This document shows positions 40,525 through 49,776 of a stretch of DNA of 61,853 bases, in pieces. Made by a program: the position numbers and the translations under genes. Positions within the stretch are counted from its first letter, which is position 1; each line of letters opens with the position of its first letter. The DNA comes from Oscillospiraceae bacterium (lineage in GTDB: Bacteria; Bacillota; Clostridia; Oscillospirales; Ruminococcaceae): positions 1 to 61,853 of the forward strand of contig JAKSPK010000010.1 in assembly GCA_024404875.1 (NCBI GenBank), written 5' to 3'. The notes below the pieces were generated by a model. It searched no databases. It was not told where the DNA came from and saw only the letters and a list, made by a program, of their open reading frames with translations.

Positions 40525-41736
40525 ATGAGAGAGATTATTCTGGTCAAATATGGCGAAATGGCGCTGAAAGGACTAAACCGCAGCACCTTTGAAGATGTGC
40601 TGCTGCGGAATATCCGCTACCGGCTGAAGAAACTCGGAAAATTTACATACTCAAAGGCGCAGTCTACTATTTATATAGTTCCTGAAGCGGAGAACGATGC
40701 CGCTGCAGGGGAGCTGCTGGCAGAGGCGATGCCGCGTCTGAAAAAGGTTTTCGGCATTGCGGCACTCTGCCGTGCATTGACCTGCGAAAAAGATTTTGCG
40801 GATATCACCGAAAAGGCAATTCCTTATCTGGCGGAAGCGCTGAATGCCGCAAGAACATTCAAGGTTGAGGCGAAGCGTGCTGATAAGTCGTTTCCAATGA
40901 AGTCGCCGCAGATCTGCGCAGAGTTGGGCGGCATTTTGTTAAAAGAATATCCACACTTGAAAGTGAATGTCACTGAACCGGATGTGATCGTGACAGTCGA
41001 GATCCGTGATGAGAAAGCGTATGTTCACGCGCTGCGTGAGAAAGGCGCGGGCGGTTTGCCGGTCGGCACGGCAGGCAATGCGATGCTGCTGCTCTCCGGC
41101 GGCATTGACAGTCCAGTGGCAGCGTATATGATGGCGAAGCGCGGTCTGCGTGTAACAGCTTGTCATTTTGCATCTCCGCCGTACACATCGGAGCGTGCGC
41201 GTCTGAAAGTTGAGCAGTTATGTGAGAAACTAACGCCGTGGTGCGGCAGCATGGCGTTTTACTGTGTACCCTTTACGGAAATCCAGGAGGAGCTTCAGCG
41301 TAATTGCCCGGAGGAGTACTTTACGATCCTGATGCGTCGTCTGATGATGGAGATTGCTTGTAAAATCGCAGAGATCGAGGGATGCGGCGCGATCATTAAC
41401 GGCGAAAGTCTTGGTCAGGTCGCGAGCCAGACACTCAATGCATTGCAGTGTACGGATGCTGTTTCAACGATGCCGGTGCTGCGTCCACTGATCGGAATGG
41501 ATAAAGTGGAAATAGTAGAAATATCGCGTAAAATCGATACTTTTGATATATCAGTCCAGCCGTATGAGGATTGCTGCACCGTGTTTACGCCCCGGCATCC
41601 GAAACTGCGCCCGCGACTTGAAGATGTCGTTGAAGCACAGGCGGCGGTTGACTTTGCACCGATGATCGAAAAGGCTGTGAAAGACGCGGAGAAAAAAGTA
41701 TTTGCACAGCATATATCGGAGTCGCAGAGCTTTTGA
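40525..41736 (+). CDS. thiI: tRNA 4-thiouridine synthase
   Basis: ThiI of 403 aa, which adenylates uridine 8 of tRNA and inserts sulfur. An N-terminal ferredoxin-like and THUMP region covers about 1-165 (ILVKYGEMALKGLNR at the start), and the PP-loop ATPase domain begins with LLSGGIDSPVAAYMM near residues 188-202. There is no C-terminal rhodanese domain, so sulfur must come straight from the partner desulfurase, as in Bacillus. GGGAG precedes the start. It ends the operon. Confidence 0.94.
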   Translation: MREIILVKYGEMALKGLNRSTFEDVLLRNIRYRLKKLGKFTYSKAQSTIYIVPEAENDAAAGELLAEAMPRLKKVFGIAALCRALTCEKDFADITEKAIPYLAEALNAARTFKVEAKRADKSFPMKSPQICAELGGILLKEYPHLKVNVTEPDVIVTVEIRDEKAYVHALREKGAGGLPVGTAGNAMLLLSGGIDSPVAAYMMAKRGLRVTACHFASPPYTSERARLKVEQLCEKLTPWCGSMAFYCVPFTEIQEELQRNCPEEYFTILMRRLMMEIACKIAEIEGCGAIINGESLGQVASQTLNALQCTDAVSTMPVLRPLIGMDKVEIVEISRKIDTFDISVQPYEDCCTVFTPRHPKLRPRLEDVVEAQAAVDFAPMIEKAVKDAEKKVFAQHISESQSF

Positions 41737-41865
41737 AAATGTTTCATGTGGAACAATTTAGAAGAAATACCAAGAAATAATTATGGGATAATGTACACAG
41801 TATACGAAGTGCTGCTCGATTATGTTTGCTGAATTGGACATTATGTTGAAATGCAGGAGCGCGTC

Positions 41866-41894
41866 TTGACATTTTATGATATATGTAGTAAAAT
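41866..41894 (+). promoter_or_regulatory. Promoter of the sortase gene
   Basis: TTGACA (41866-41871), 17-bp spacer, TAAAAT (41889-41894); RNA start expected near 41901. Confidence 0.75.
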
Positions 41895-42376
41895 GTTAAT
41901 CGGAGAATGGGTGAATTGCAGAGAAATCTGCAGAAGCTCGTCTCCAGACGCAAACATCAGTGTCAGGCGCATTCCGCGTATAGAGTAACCGGAACGCACT
42001 GCACCGGCCAGACAGAGCAAGACTTGCTCTGTGCGTTTGCCCGCTCAAGATGAACTGGAAACGGACGGTTGCCATATGCATGTATGAAGACTGGCCGATA
42101 GTAAAGTGCATGGAGAGCAGCAAACCCTGTTTTGTTCGCGGAATGGTATTTACTTGTACCGAACTGCGGTCTTCAAAACCTGCCGGCCGTGCATTGCTGC
42201 ACGATCTGTTGAATGATGGTGACTGCCGATCCGGCCAAAATCTCGGATGTGTGATACAGCACTTGAAAGATGACAATGCTTTTTATGTTCTGAACCTGCG
42301 CCGATGCATAGCTGTGAGCACATTGCATTCTGATGTGCGTAAAGTGAATGCGGAAGCGAATGATGGAGGCGTTCAA
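41895..42376 (+). promoter_or_regulatory. Long (~475 nt) structured leader of the sortase gene
   Basis: Right after the promoter comes GGAGA (41902-41906) pairing with TCTCC (41941-41945) around a GCAGA-GAAA-TCTGC tetraloop hairpin (41918-41931). Further on a 9-bp hairpin ACAGAGCAA/TTGCTCTGT lies near 42013-42033, and GCAAAC/GTTTGC segments can pair at long range. The frame is open but has no ribosome site until 42366. A regulatory RNA is likely; I cannot name a class. Confidence 0.45.
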
Positions 42377-43936
42377 ATGGAAAACTGGCGAGACCCTTTT
42401 TACGAACCAAGCTGCGATGATGCGGATGCCGGAAACGGCGTCGCAGAAAATGCAGTACCCGGCAGGCGTTCCCCGCTTCGGGCGGATGCAGATGCAAAAG
42501 GAACACGAAGATCTTACGGAGGACATAAGGTGCTGAAAGGTGCAGCCGGACAGGCAGCATCATCAGATAAGCCTGTGCACAATGTTGAAACTTCGCAGCC
42601 GAATGCGTCGCAGAACCACAGCCGGGACGGTATTACGGCTATCCTAGATGAAGTCGAACATAAGCGTCGAATACAACACGAATCTCAGCCTAATACCGGA
42701 TACTCTTCCCATGGATCAAGGCCGGCAGCAGTGTCAGCGCACGCGCGGAACGAGGCGCCTGTTGCAAGACAACCGCTTCCAACCAGACGTCCGCAGAACG
42801 GTGCACAGCAGCCTGTTCAGCAAAGAGCTGTTCAGAATCCTGTATCCCGTTCGGCAGAAGCGCCGCAGCCGAAATCCGGAAAGAAGAAGCGAAAATCCAA
42901 TACGGCAGTTGATGTTCTGAAGTACTTTGTTCCGTGGAGAGGCGACTCTGCCTTTGAAGCGACCAGAAAGATCATCTTTTCAACTGCGATCGTCGTCGTG
43001 GGAATCTGTTCATTCCTCATCAGTGATTACTACATTGACCGGTACAAGGCCAGGAAGTATTACGAGGGAATACAGGCCGTGATTGAGGAAACGCGGAAGA
43101 ATAGAGGCTTTTCAGGAAACAACATGGTGGAAGACCCGCAGACAGGCGAAATGATCGAGTGGCTCGAATATAATGATATTGCCAACAGACTCCTGAGTAT
43201 GAATCCGGATTTGGTCGGCTATGTCAAAATTGACGGCACAGAGGTCAGCTATCCTGTTGTCCAGAAAAAGGAATTGAGTGACCCAGATCTCAATCCGAAT
43301 GACTACTATCTCTACCGAACCTTTAAACAGGAGAGCAGCAAATCAGGCTGTATCTTTATGGATTATCGAAATCGGTTTGATGAAGTAGTTGAGCATCGGC
43401 GAATCGTCGAAAATTCCGGAAATGTTTTCATTTACGGACACAACATGAATAATAGAACGATGTTTGGCAGTCTGCGCGATTATGTAAACAATCCATCCTT
43501 CTACAGCGCTCATCCGATTGTCGATTATTTCTCGCTCTACAAGGATTATAAGTTCAAGATTTTTGCGATCTTCGTTGTGGACGGTGCAGACTACACCTCC
43601 GAATATGCATTTGATTGCTGGAACACTCTTGACTTTGCCGATGAGGATGCGTTCTATGATTATGTCAACGAAGCAAAGAAACGCACAATGATCAACACAA
43701 ATGTTGATGTGAAGTATGGAGATCAGCTCTTGTCGCTGTATACTTGCAACGGGTTGGTCGCAAATGCCAAGCTGATTCTGATGTGTCGTGAAGTTCGTGC
43801 AGGCGAAGATCTTTTGGAGGGTACGGAGAATGCCACATTGAATGACAATGTGCTGTACCCATCGGCCTACTATAAGTATGGCCGCCCTGTTAATTACGAT
43901 CCCAAAAAGTTTGTCCCCTATGGGCCGAATGCGTAA
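42377..43936 (+). CDS. Class B-type sortase with long disordered N-terminus
   Basis: Membrane cysteine transpeptidase of 519 aa that would link proteins to the cell wall. A Gln/Pro/Arg-rich, probably disordered cytoplasmic region covers 1-190, followed by one membrane helix (about 197-220, STAIVVVGICSFLIS). The sortase domain of 270 residues follows, with catalytic His in FIYGHNMNNRTMFG (about 354), Cys in LSLYTCNG (about 457) and Arg in LMCREV (about 470). The SrtB-like start of the domain is DLVGYVKIDGTEVSYPVVQ. Start 42377 is set by GGAGG 7 nt upstream. The 190-residue cytoplasmic tail is unusual. Its substrate could include the cellulosome scaffold anchor. Confidence 0.9.
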   Translation: MENWRDPFYEPSCDDADAGNGVAENAVPGRRSPLRADADAKGTRRSYGGHKVLKGAAGQAASSDKPVHNVETSQPNASQNHSRDGITAILDEVEHKRRIQHESQPNTGYSSHGSRPAAVSAHARNEAPVARQPLPTRRPQNGAQQPVQQRAVQNPVSRSAEAPQPKSGKKKRKSNTAVDVLKYFVPWRGDSAFEATRKIIFSTAIVVVGICSFLISDYYIDRYKARKYYEGIQAVIEETRKNRGFSGNNMVEDPQTGEMIEWLEYNDIANRLLSMNPDLVGYVKIDGTEVSYPVVQKKELSDPDLNPNDYYLYRTFKQESSKSGCIFMDYRNRFDEVVEHRRIVENSGNVFIYGHNMNNRTMFGSLRDYVNNPSFYSAHPIVDYFSLYKDYKFKIFAIFVVDGADYTSEYAFDCWNTLDFADEDAFYDYVNEAKKRTMINTNVDVKYGDQLLSLYTCNGLVANAKLILMCREVRAGEDLLEGTENATLNDNVLYPSAYYKYGRPVNYDPKKFVPYGPNA

Positions 43937-44338
43937 TTCAGGAGTTGATTTCATAAATGAAATCAGGCTGAAGGGAAATGGGATGTCAAGGAGGTAAACG
44001 GACGAGTTTCCGCTTTGAGCGGACTGTTTTCTTTCGGTTTCGCTGTTTCATACCGTATCATGAGTCATGAGCGAACGGCCATGCTCACCCGCAGCGGGAG
44101 CTGTGGTGCAACATCTCCGCGGTGTGATAAGATACAGCTAAACAGAGAGATGTACGCGGCTTGCCGCGACAAAGAACAAAGTATCGGCACCGAACCTGAG
44201 TGGTGCACACTGGACGGCAGATTGGGACTGCCTTTACGGTGATAAGGAGACACAATACGATTAGACAAAATCCCCACAGCAATCTTGGGGAAATAAAGCT
44301 GGGAAATACCCGGTGAGATTGATAATTGGAGAGAAACT
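43937..44338 (+). other. 400-bp non-coding region between sortase and SpoIID-like genes
   Basis: Contains several hairpins (TCCGC/GCGGA at 44011-44025, CCCC...GGGG near 44270-44289) and no frame with a usable ribosome site. No clear promoter. It may be a structured leader of the SpoIID-like gene. Confidence 0.4.
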
Positions 44339-45601
44339 ATGCAAGCTCGAACGCGAAGAAACCACATGGCGGTTCTGGTTGCAATGGCTCTGTGTTTCAC
44401 CACGACTTGTGCAATTCAGAGCGACAGAGACGCTATGCTGAGCTCGGGCACTGCTGATATTACGTTTGCAGCAGCAGCGGATCTCATCGAAGTCGAAGCA
44501 GACGAACGAGCTGATTCGAGGACAGAAATCCAAAGCAGCACCCCTGATGTTAAGAAGGGCGCTGACGAATATTCGAATGCTGATCTCCCGAAGGCTGATT
44601 TATTTGAATATGATAACAGCCTGATGCTGGTTAGCTATGAGGCAGTGACAACTGAGCCGGGCGAAACGCCAACGACTGAAAGTGCAGTGATCACTGAAGC
44701 CAGTACCGCTGCAGAATCCAAAACCCAAACCCAAACAAATTTTCAGAATTCCATCGAATCGACCGTACAGTCTACGGTGACAACCATCGCAGAACCGATC
44801 TCCATTCCGCGTGAAACGGTGGCTGCTGAGCCGGATACAGTTGTGTTCTATACCTATGGTTACGGACATGGTGTCGGTATGAGCCAGAACGGAGCAAACT
44901 TCTATGCAAGCTATGACGGATGGACGTACGATCAGATTCTTAGCCTTTATTACCCCGGTACAGTTCTCGTTCAGACCGGTACATCCGAAAATGAACTGAT
45001 GACTGTAGGCGGAAAAACTGACACCGTCGTGTCGATCCTCTCCCAGATCATTAACAATGAAATGGGTGATGTCTTCGGTGTTGAGGCGATTAAAGCGCAG
45101 GCCGTTGCAGCGTATACCTATTATTTGTATAACGGTTATGGCGCCGGCATGATCTGCAAGCCGAATCCCTCTGAGAAGATCGTTGATGCGGTTCGTTCCG
45201 TTCTCGGCGTTGTCGTGTATTATGAGAATGAACCTGCGCTGACTTCTTTCTATGCTTCCAGTGGTGGTGCAACTGCATCTTGCCAGGATGTTTTCTTTGC
45301 GGATCTTCCGTATCTGCAGAGTGTTCCTGTGAAACATGATGAATCATCCGATCCTCATTATGGCAGTACCAAAGTGTTTACTACTGCTGAACTGAAATCC
45401 AAACTCGAAAAGACTTATAACCTGACGCTCTCAGGCAACCCATATGATTGGATACAACTTGAGTACGGTGACGGCGGCTATGTGGCCAATGCCGTGATCG
45501 GCGGGCAAGTTCGCGTGAAGGGCAATGACCTCCGCGGCGTTCTTGGTTTGAAGTCTCCGAAGTTTGAATTCGTTTATCAGAGTACCGGTGCAGTTGGCTG
45601 A
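44339..45601 (+). CDS. SpoIID/LytB-domain protein with circularly permuted motif order
   Basis: Secreted or membrane-anchored protein of 420 aa. An N-terminal hydrophobic segment (AVLVAMALCFTTTC) is followed by a Thr/Glu/Ser-rich stretch to about 165. The SpoIID domain makes up the rest, but the motif GYGHGVGMSQNGA, which closes the domain in Bacillus SpoIID, comes first (about 174-186) with WTYDQILSLYYPGT after it. Then follow INNEMG with the catalytic Glu (about 240), EAIKAQAVAAYTY (about 249-261), SSGGAT (about 308) and finally LRGVLGLKSPKFEF (about 397-411). SpoIID enzymes are lytic transglycosylases acting on stem-stripped peptidoglycan. GGAG lies 8 nt upstream. Confidence 0.88.
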   Translation: MQARTRRNHMAVLVAMALCFTTTCAIQSDRDAMLSSGTADITFAAAADLIEVEADERADSRTEIQSSTPDVKKGADEYSNADLPKADLFEYDNSLMLVSYEAVTTEPGETPTTESAVITEASTAAESKTQTQTNFQNSIESTVQSTVTTIAEPISIPRETVAAEPDTVVFYTYGYGHGVGMSQNGANFYASYDGWTYDQILSLYYPGTVLVQTGTSENELMTVGGKTDTVVSILSQIINNEMGDVFGVEAIKAQAVAAYTYYLYNGYGAGMICKPNPSEKIVDAVRSVLGVVVYYENEPALTSFYASSGGATASCQDVFFADLPYLQSVPVKHDESSDPHYGSTKVFTTAELKSKLEKTYNLTLSGNPYDWIQLEYGDGGYVANAVIGGQVRVKGNDLRGVLGLKSPKFEFVYQSTGAVG

Positions 45602-45661
45602 TTCATGACATTCTAGAGCTGACAAATCAGAAGGTACATCGAAGTTCAATGATTCGTATGA

Positions 45662-45697
45662 AAAAATCCCGTGCAGGAGACTGTACGGGATTTTTTG
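45662..45697. terminator. Terminator after the SpoIID-like gene
   Basis: AATCCCGTGCAG with CTGTACGGGATT around GAGA, followed by six Ts (and six As before it, so it works both ways). Confidence 0.9.
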
Positions 45698-45745
45698 CGG
45701 ACTCGATAAATACGCGTTCTGTCAGTTAGTTTGCTCATAATGTCA

Positions 45746-45774
45746 TTGCTCTTTGTTCTGTGCTATGGTATAAT
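45746..45774 (+). promoter_or_regulatory. Promoter of the dockerin CE2 esterase gene
   Basis: TTGCTC (45746-45751), 17-bp spacer, TATAAT (45769-45774). Confidence 0.7.
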
Positions 45775-45807
45775 AAAAATAGTATATTTTTTTTGGAGGG
45801 CACTTTT

Positions 45808-47511
45808 ATGAAATGGAAACCGATTACTGTCATTTTTACAGCGATTCTCACTGCTGAAGCACTCCTTCCGGCTGCGGTTAACGCAGTATCAGGTACGGAT
45901 ATTCGACATCTTGTGAAGTCGCTGACAACTGGTGGTCAACTCATTGCTGATGATGATTTCGACGGCAATAAAATGATTAATGCGCTTGATCTCACGCTGA
46001 TGAAGCGCTCCCTGTTTGAGACACCAGATCTTGGAGATCTGACCGAGCAGACGATTACTAACATCACGGATGTTACCAAGGTCATCGGCAGAACTGTGAC
46101 AAAGGACAGTGTTACTTGGCTTGTCCAGAGCGGCGCGGCCGTTGAATGCATCGTGACTGGAACCGAAGCGAGCGTAATAATCGCCGGCGACGGCCATACC
46201 GCAGACGACGAAAAATACCGTCCGCGGTATGGCGTGTATGTGGATGGCGAGCTTGTCAAGGATGTTGTTATGGGAGACGCAGAGCAGACGGTTTCGCTTT
46301 TTACTGGCACGAATGAACGCACTGCAACGGTCAAAGTCATGCATCTTTCTGAGGCGAATAACGGTGCGATCGGTGTAAAGGCTTTTAATGTCACATCTAA
46401 GAAATCTGAGCCGATAAAGCCGACACCCAAGAAGGATCTGACGATCGAGTTTGTTGGGGATTCGATTACCTGTGCCTACGGTGTTGGTGCAGATTCGCAG
46501 TATGTCGGCTTTGAGACGGCGACAGAGGATTTCTCAAAGTCGTATGCGTATCTTACGGCGCAGCTGCTCGATGCCGATTACAGCGCTGTCAGCTATAGCG
46601 GCTATGGTATCTATTCCGGCTATTCCGGTGACGGCAAGCGGAACACTGATTCGCTTGTTCCGCCGATTTATGAGCTCGTCGCGAAGTTTGGCGGCTATGA
46701 TGCAAAGTGGGATTTCGACGCAAATCCAAATGATGTTGTCTTTATTAATCTTGGAACGAATGATGACAGTTACGCAAAGGATGACCTTGAAACTCGTGCA
46801 CCGCTCTATCAGGCTGCTTATGTGGATTTCCTTCGTGATGTACGCAAATGCAATCCAGATGCTGTGATCGTCTGCACACTCGGCATTATGGGCTGCACAG
46901 AGTTGTATCCGAGTATTGAGGCAGCTGTCAAAGAAGTCGGTGATCCGAAGATCTTCTGCTATGAATCCCCGACGCATAATATTCAGCGTGACGGCATCGG
47001 TGCGGACTGGCATCCGTCTTCGGTCACGCATGTATTGAATTCATATCTCGCTGCGAATAATATCTGCAAAGCGCTTGGCATTGAGTACAGCGGCATCGGT
47101 CTTGATTTTGCAGCGGGCGGCGAATACGGCGCAGAGTTGAATGCCGAAAGTGGTGCGGCAGGCTGGCCGTATTACGCAGAATGGAACAAATCGCTTAATC
47201 TCAATATCACCAGCGGCGGCAAGAATGCCGAAGATGTGATTGGATATGTGCGCGGACTGAATCTGAAATCCGGTACCTATGAATTGTCGTTTACGGTCAA
47301 GGGCGCGGACAAGATCGAGTTTCCATATGTGCTGCGCAGCATGGCTGATCCGGAAACTGTATATTGCAGCGGAGTGGTCACAGCAGCGGAGATGACTAAG
47401 GAATTTGAGATGAAAGCACCTGCTGAAGATTGCGAGATTGTCTTCTTGCTCGGTGAAGCGGGTTCGGCGAATGTGACTTTTGAGAATGTTTTCCTCTATA
47501 AGCGGGAATAA
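45808..47511 (+). CDS. Dockerin-bearing CE2-type acetylxylan esterase
   Basis: Secreted protein of 567 aa. The signal peptide is residues 1-26. A short dockerin-like region at about 28-72 has one good calcium loop (DDFDGNKMINALDLTLMKRS) and a degenerate first repeat. A beta-sandwich of about 85-205 comes before the SGNH esterase domain (about 210-435), with the nucleophile in FVGDSITCAYGVG and the His in DWHPSSVTH: the two-domain layout of CE2 esterases, which deacetylate xylan and other hemicelluloses. A C-terminal CBM-like sandwich ends the protein. GGAGGGC precedes the start. The half-degenerate dockerin may weaken cellulosome binding. Confidence 0.88.
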   Translation: MKWKPITVIFTAILTAEALLPAAVNAVSGTDIRHLVKSLTTGGQLIADDDFDGNKMINALDLTLMKRSLFETPDLGDLTEQTITNITDVTKVIGRTVTKDSVTWLVQSGAAVECIVTGTEASVIIAGDGHTADDEKYRPRYGVYVDGELVKDVVMGDAEQTVSLFTGTNERTATVKVMHLSEANNGAIGVKAFNVTSKKSEPIKPTPKKDLTIEFVGDSITCAYGVGADSQYVGFETATEDFSKSYAYLTAQLLDADYSAVSYSGYGIYSGYSGDGKRNTDSLVPPIYELVAKFGGYDAKWDFDANPNDVVFINLGTNDDSYAKDDLETRAPLYQAAYVDFLRDVRKCNPDAVIVCTLGIMGCTELYPSIEAAVKEVGDPKIFCYESPTHNIQRDGIGADWHPSSVTHVLNSYLAANNICKALGIEYSGIGLDFAAGGEYGAELNAESGAAGWPYYAEWNKSLNLNITSGGKNAEDVIGYVRGLNLKSGTYELSFTVKGADKIEFPYVLRSMADPETVYCSGVVTAAEMTKEFEMKAPAEDCEIVFLLGEAGSANVTFENVFLYKRE

Positions 47512-47513
47512 AA

Positions 47514-47548
47514 ATACGGGCTGTACGATTTCGCGTACAGCCCGTTTG
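47514..47548. terminator. Bidirectional terminator between esterase and hom
   Basis: ACGGGCTGTACG (47516-47527) with CGTACAGCCCGT (47534-47545), flanked by A and T runs. Confidence 0.85.
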
Positions 47549-47556
47549 TCTATGCA

Positions 47557-48807
47557 TTATGCTTCCATGGTTGGCATCCAGTGCGCAGCCGGCATACCGT
47601 TTGCACTCAATGTATCCAGCACCGCATCGCGCTCTGCTTTCGCCAGCGGCTCCGGGATCAGGCAGACATCTGCAGATGCCGTGATCGGTATATCCGAATG
47701 ACCGTTCGCAGCCAGATGTTCCGAAACCAATTTGCTAAGTGTTGCAGAATCATATTTTGAATTGAATCGGATAAACATTCCGCAGTTCAGCTCATCAATT
47801 CCAGCGATGAAGTCCTGCGTTTCGGCGTCGATCCAATTTTGCGAGAAGACCGTCTCATGATGCTTGACGGCTTCGATCACATCACCCATGACTGCACTTG
47901 CCGTCGGGAATTTGCCGGCGCCTCTGCCGCAGAAATATGCGCGGTCGATTGCGTCACCGCAGACTTCGACGCAGTTGAAAACGCCGTCCACGCGGGAGAT
48001 CAGATTTTCGTGCGGCACAAACATCGGCATGACTGCTGGAAGAATACGGCCGTCATCGAGCTGTTTGACAAATGCAATCAGCTTAATTGCACCGTTAAGC
48101 GTATTCGCTGCCGCTGCATCCTCCAGGGAAATTTCGCGAATGCCCTTTGTATAGACGCTGTCCGGATAGATATGCTTGCCGAATGCGAGCGAGGAGAGAA
48201 TACAGATCTTGCGGCAGGCATCGAGTCCGTCCACATCGGCACTGGGCTCGCGCTCTGCATAACCGTGCTTCTGCGCTTTGGCAAGCGCTTCTTCGAAGCT
48301 CATTCCGTCTGTCAGCATCTTATTGAGGATGTAATTGGTTGTGCCGTTGAGGATGCCGTAGATCGCGTTGATCTCGTTTGCAGCGAGGCAGCGGTGCAGG
48401 GGCCGGATGATCGGAATCGCGCCGCCGACGCTTGCTTCAAAGAAGCAGTTGCAGGAATGTGATTTTGCTGCTGCAAGCAGTTCTGCGCCCTTCTGCGCAA
48501 TCAGCTCTTTGTTGGATGTTACGGTGCTGATGCCCTTTTCGAGGCAGCGCAGCAGATAGGAGAATGCCGGCTCGACACCTCCCATACATTCTGCAACAAC
48601 TGTGATCTCCGGATCGGAAAGGATATCGTCGATATTTTTTGTGAATTTGTCAGCGAACGGAGAATCAGGGAAATCGCGCAGATCAAGGATATAACCAAGC
48701 TCAAGCGGTTCACCGGATTTCTGCTCGATCTTTGCACGGTTTTTGTAGAAGAGCTCAACCACACCGGAACCGACCGTTCCGAAACCTAAAACAGCAAATT
48801 TTTTCAT
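47557..48807 (-). CDS. hom: Homoserine dehydrogenase
   Basis: NAD(P)H-dependent enzyme of 416 aa that reduces aspartate semialdehyde to homoserine for threonine and methionine. The Rossmann motif FAVLGFGTVGSGVV opens the protein. Conserved segments are VTSNKELIA (catalytic Lys), GILNGTTNYIL and AEREPSADVDGLDACRK. The last ~75 residues form an ACT domain for feedback control. Start 48807 is preferred for family alignment; an ATG 12 bp earlier is also possible and neither has a strong ribosome site. It follows an ACT-domain gene by 65 bp and completes the aspartate pathway with asd. Confidence 0.93.
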   Translation of the reverse strand: MKKFAVLGFGTVGSGVVELFYKNRAKIEQKSGEPLELGYILDLRDFPDSPFADKFTKNIDDILSDPEITVVAECMGGVEPAFSYLLRCLEKGISTVTSNKELIAQKGAELLAAAKSHSCNCFFEASVGGAIPIIRPLHRCLAANEINAIYGILNGTTNYILNKMLTDGMSFEEALAKAQKHGYAEREPSADVDGLDACRKICILSSLAFGKHIYPDSVYTKGIREISLEDAAAANTLNGAIKLIAFVKQLDDGRILPAVMPMFVPHENLISRVDGVFNCVEVCGDAIDRAYFCGRGAGKFPTASAVMGDVIEAVKHHETVFSQNWIDAETQDFIAGIDELNCGMFIRFNSKYDSATLSKLVSEHLAANGHSDIPITASADVCLIPEPLAKAERDAVLDTLSANGMPAAHWMPTMEA

Positions 48808-48872
48808 GTTCTTTCGCATCCCGCGCGGATGCTTTCGACCTCATTTCTATAGTATTTTGTAAAACCCTGTCA

Positions 48873-49316
48873 TCACGAACCGGAGAGCAGACGCACCTCA
48901 ACAACGCCCTTTTTCTCGCTGAGCGCGGAACAAAGCGAGGAGACATGAGCGGAATCCGGCATTCGGAATGTGACTGTTACGGTTGCAGCACCGTCTACCG
49001 GGATGCTCTGATTGAGCGTCAGGACATTGGCCTTTGCATCGGTGAGCGTATGCAGGACACCGGAGAGAACGCCGGATTCGTCATGCAGCAGGAGATAAAC
49101 GGTAAAGATTTGTTCTCGCATTTGCTCTTCATAAACAAAAACCGAATCGCGGTATTTGTAAAATGCACTGCGGGAAATTCCGACGGTGCGGCAGGCAGCC
49201 GATGAGCTTTTTTCTTCACGGTTTGCCAGCATACGCTTGACAGTCAGAGTTTTCATGATAACTTCCGGCAGAACCGTTGCATCGACAACAACCCAGTTTT
49301 TATCCTGTGCAGACAT
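48873..49316 (-). CDS. ACT-domain protein (UPF0735/PheB-like)
   Basis: Protein of 147 aa. Residues 20-65 carry a helix-turn-helix-like segment (SSAACRTVGISRSAFYKYRD), and residues 70-147 are an ACT domain (FTVYLLLHDESGVLSGVLHTL ... quoted in part). The overall layout matches the UPF0735/PheB family found before hom in many Firmicutes, where it is thought to sense an amino acid. CAGGAGGTG stands upstream of the start at 49316; a longer frame from 49424 overlaps the promoter. It is the first gene of the operon with hom. Confidence 0.85.
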   Translation of the reverse strand: MSAQDKNWVVVDATVLPEVIMKTLTVKRMLANREEKSSSAACRTVGISRSAFYKYRDSVFVYEEQMREQIFTVYLLLHDESGVLSGVLHTLTDAKANVLTLNQSIPVDGAATVTVTFRMPDSAHVSSLCSALSEKKGVVEVRLLSGS

Positions 49317-49373
49317 GGCGTTCACCTCCTGATTCATCCGTGCATGACGGACAGTTGTTTTTTTCACATGACC

Positions 49374-49402
49374 ATTATACCATATTTCGCGCTTCTTGTC
49401 AA
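49374..49402 (-). promoter_or_regulatory. Promoter of the ACT-hom operon
   Basis: Minus strand TTGACA (49397-49402), 17-bp spacer, TATAAT (49374-49379): perfect consensus. Confidence 0.85.
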
Positions 49403-49605
49403 GCATCAGAATGGTGAATTTCACGACATGAAAAACGATTGATATATATGTAGAAAATGGAGTGTATTTTGCGCGATTTTTCTATATGTATTTCGCTTAT
49501 GATATAACAATCTTGTTTTCGCCTAGATACGCAGAAAAAAGCCATAGGGCTGAATATGAATAACAAATCAATGCAAATTAAAATAGGAAAGTAATTCAAA
49601 TGCTC

Positions 49606-49634
49606 TTGACAAAACAGGGAAAAACTGATAGAAT
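49606..49634 (+). promoter_or_regulatory. Promoter of the nrdG-nrdD-trxB operon
   Basis: TTGACA (49606-49611), 17-bp spacer, TAGAAT (49629-49634); leader of about 135 nt. The stretch 49403-49605 between the two promoters shows nothing else. Confidence 0.75.
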
Positions 49635-49776
49635 AGAGAACGGCACGAGTTATAGTGATAGATCAGACTGAGCTTCACTACATCTTGTGTTTTTGGCAAA
49701 TTAAGATTTCTTGCAGAAAGTTGTGGAAATTCTAAAGTGCTGATATATTAACAAACACAGAAAATGAGGGATCAAT

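Noticed and set aside
44015-44242. 75-codon plus-strand frame before the SpoIID-like gene
   Set aside because: It would start at TTG about 20 nt after the nearest ribosome site, and its composition is not protein-like.
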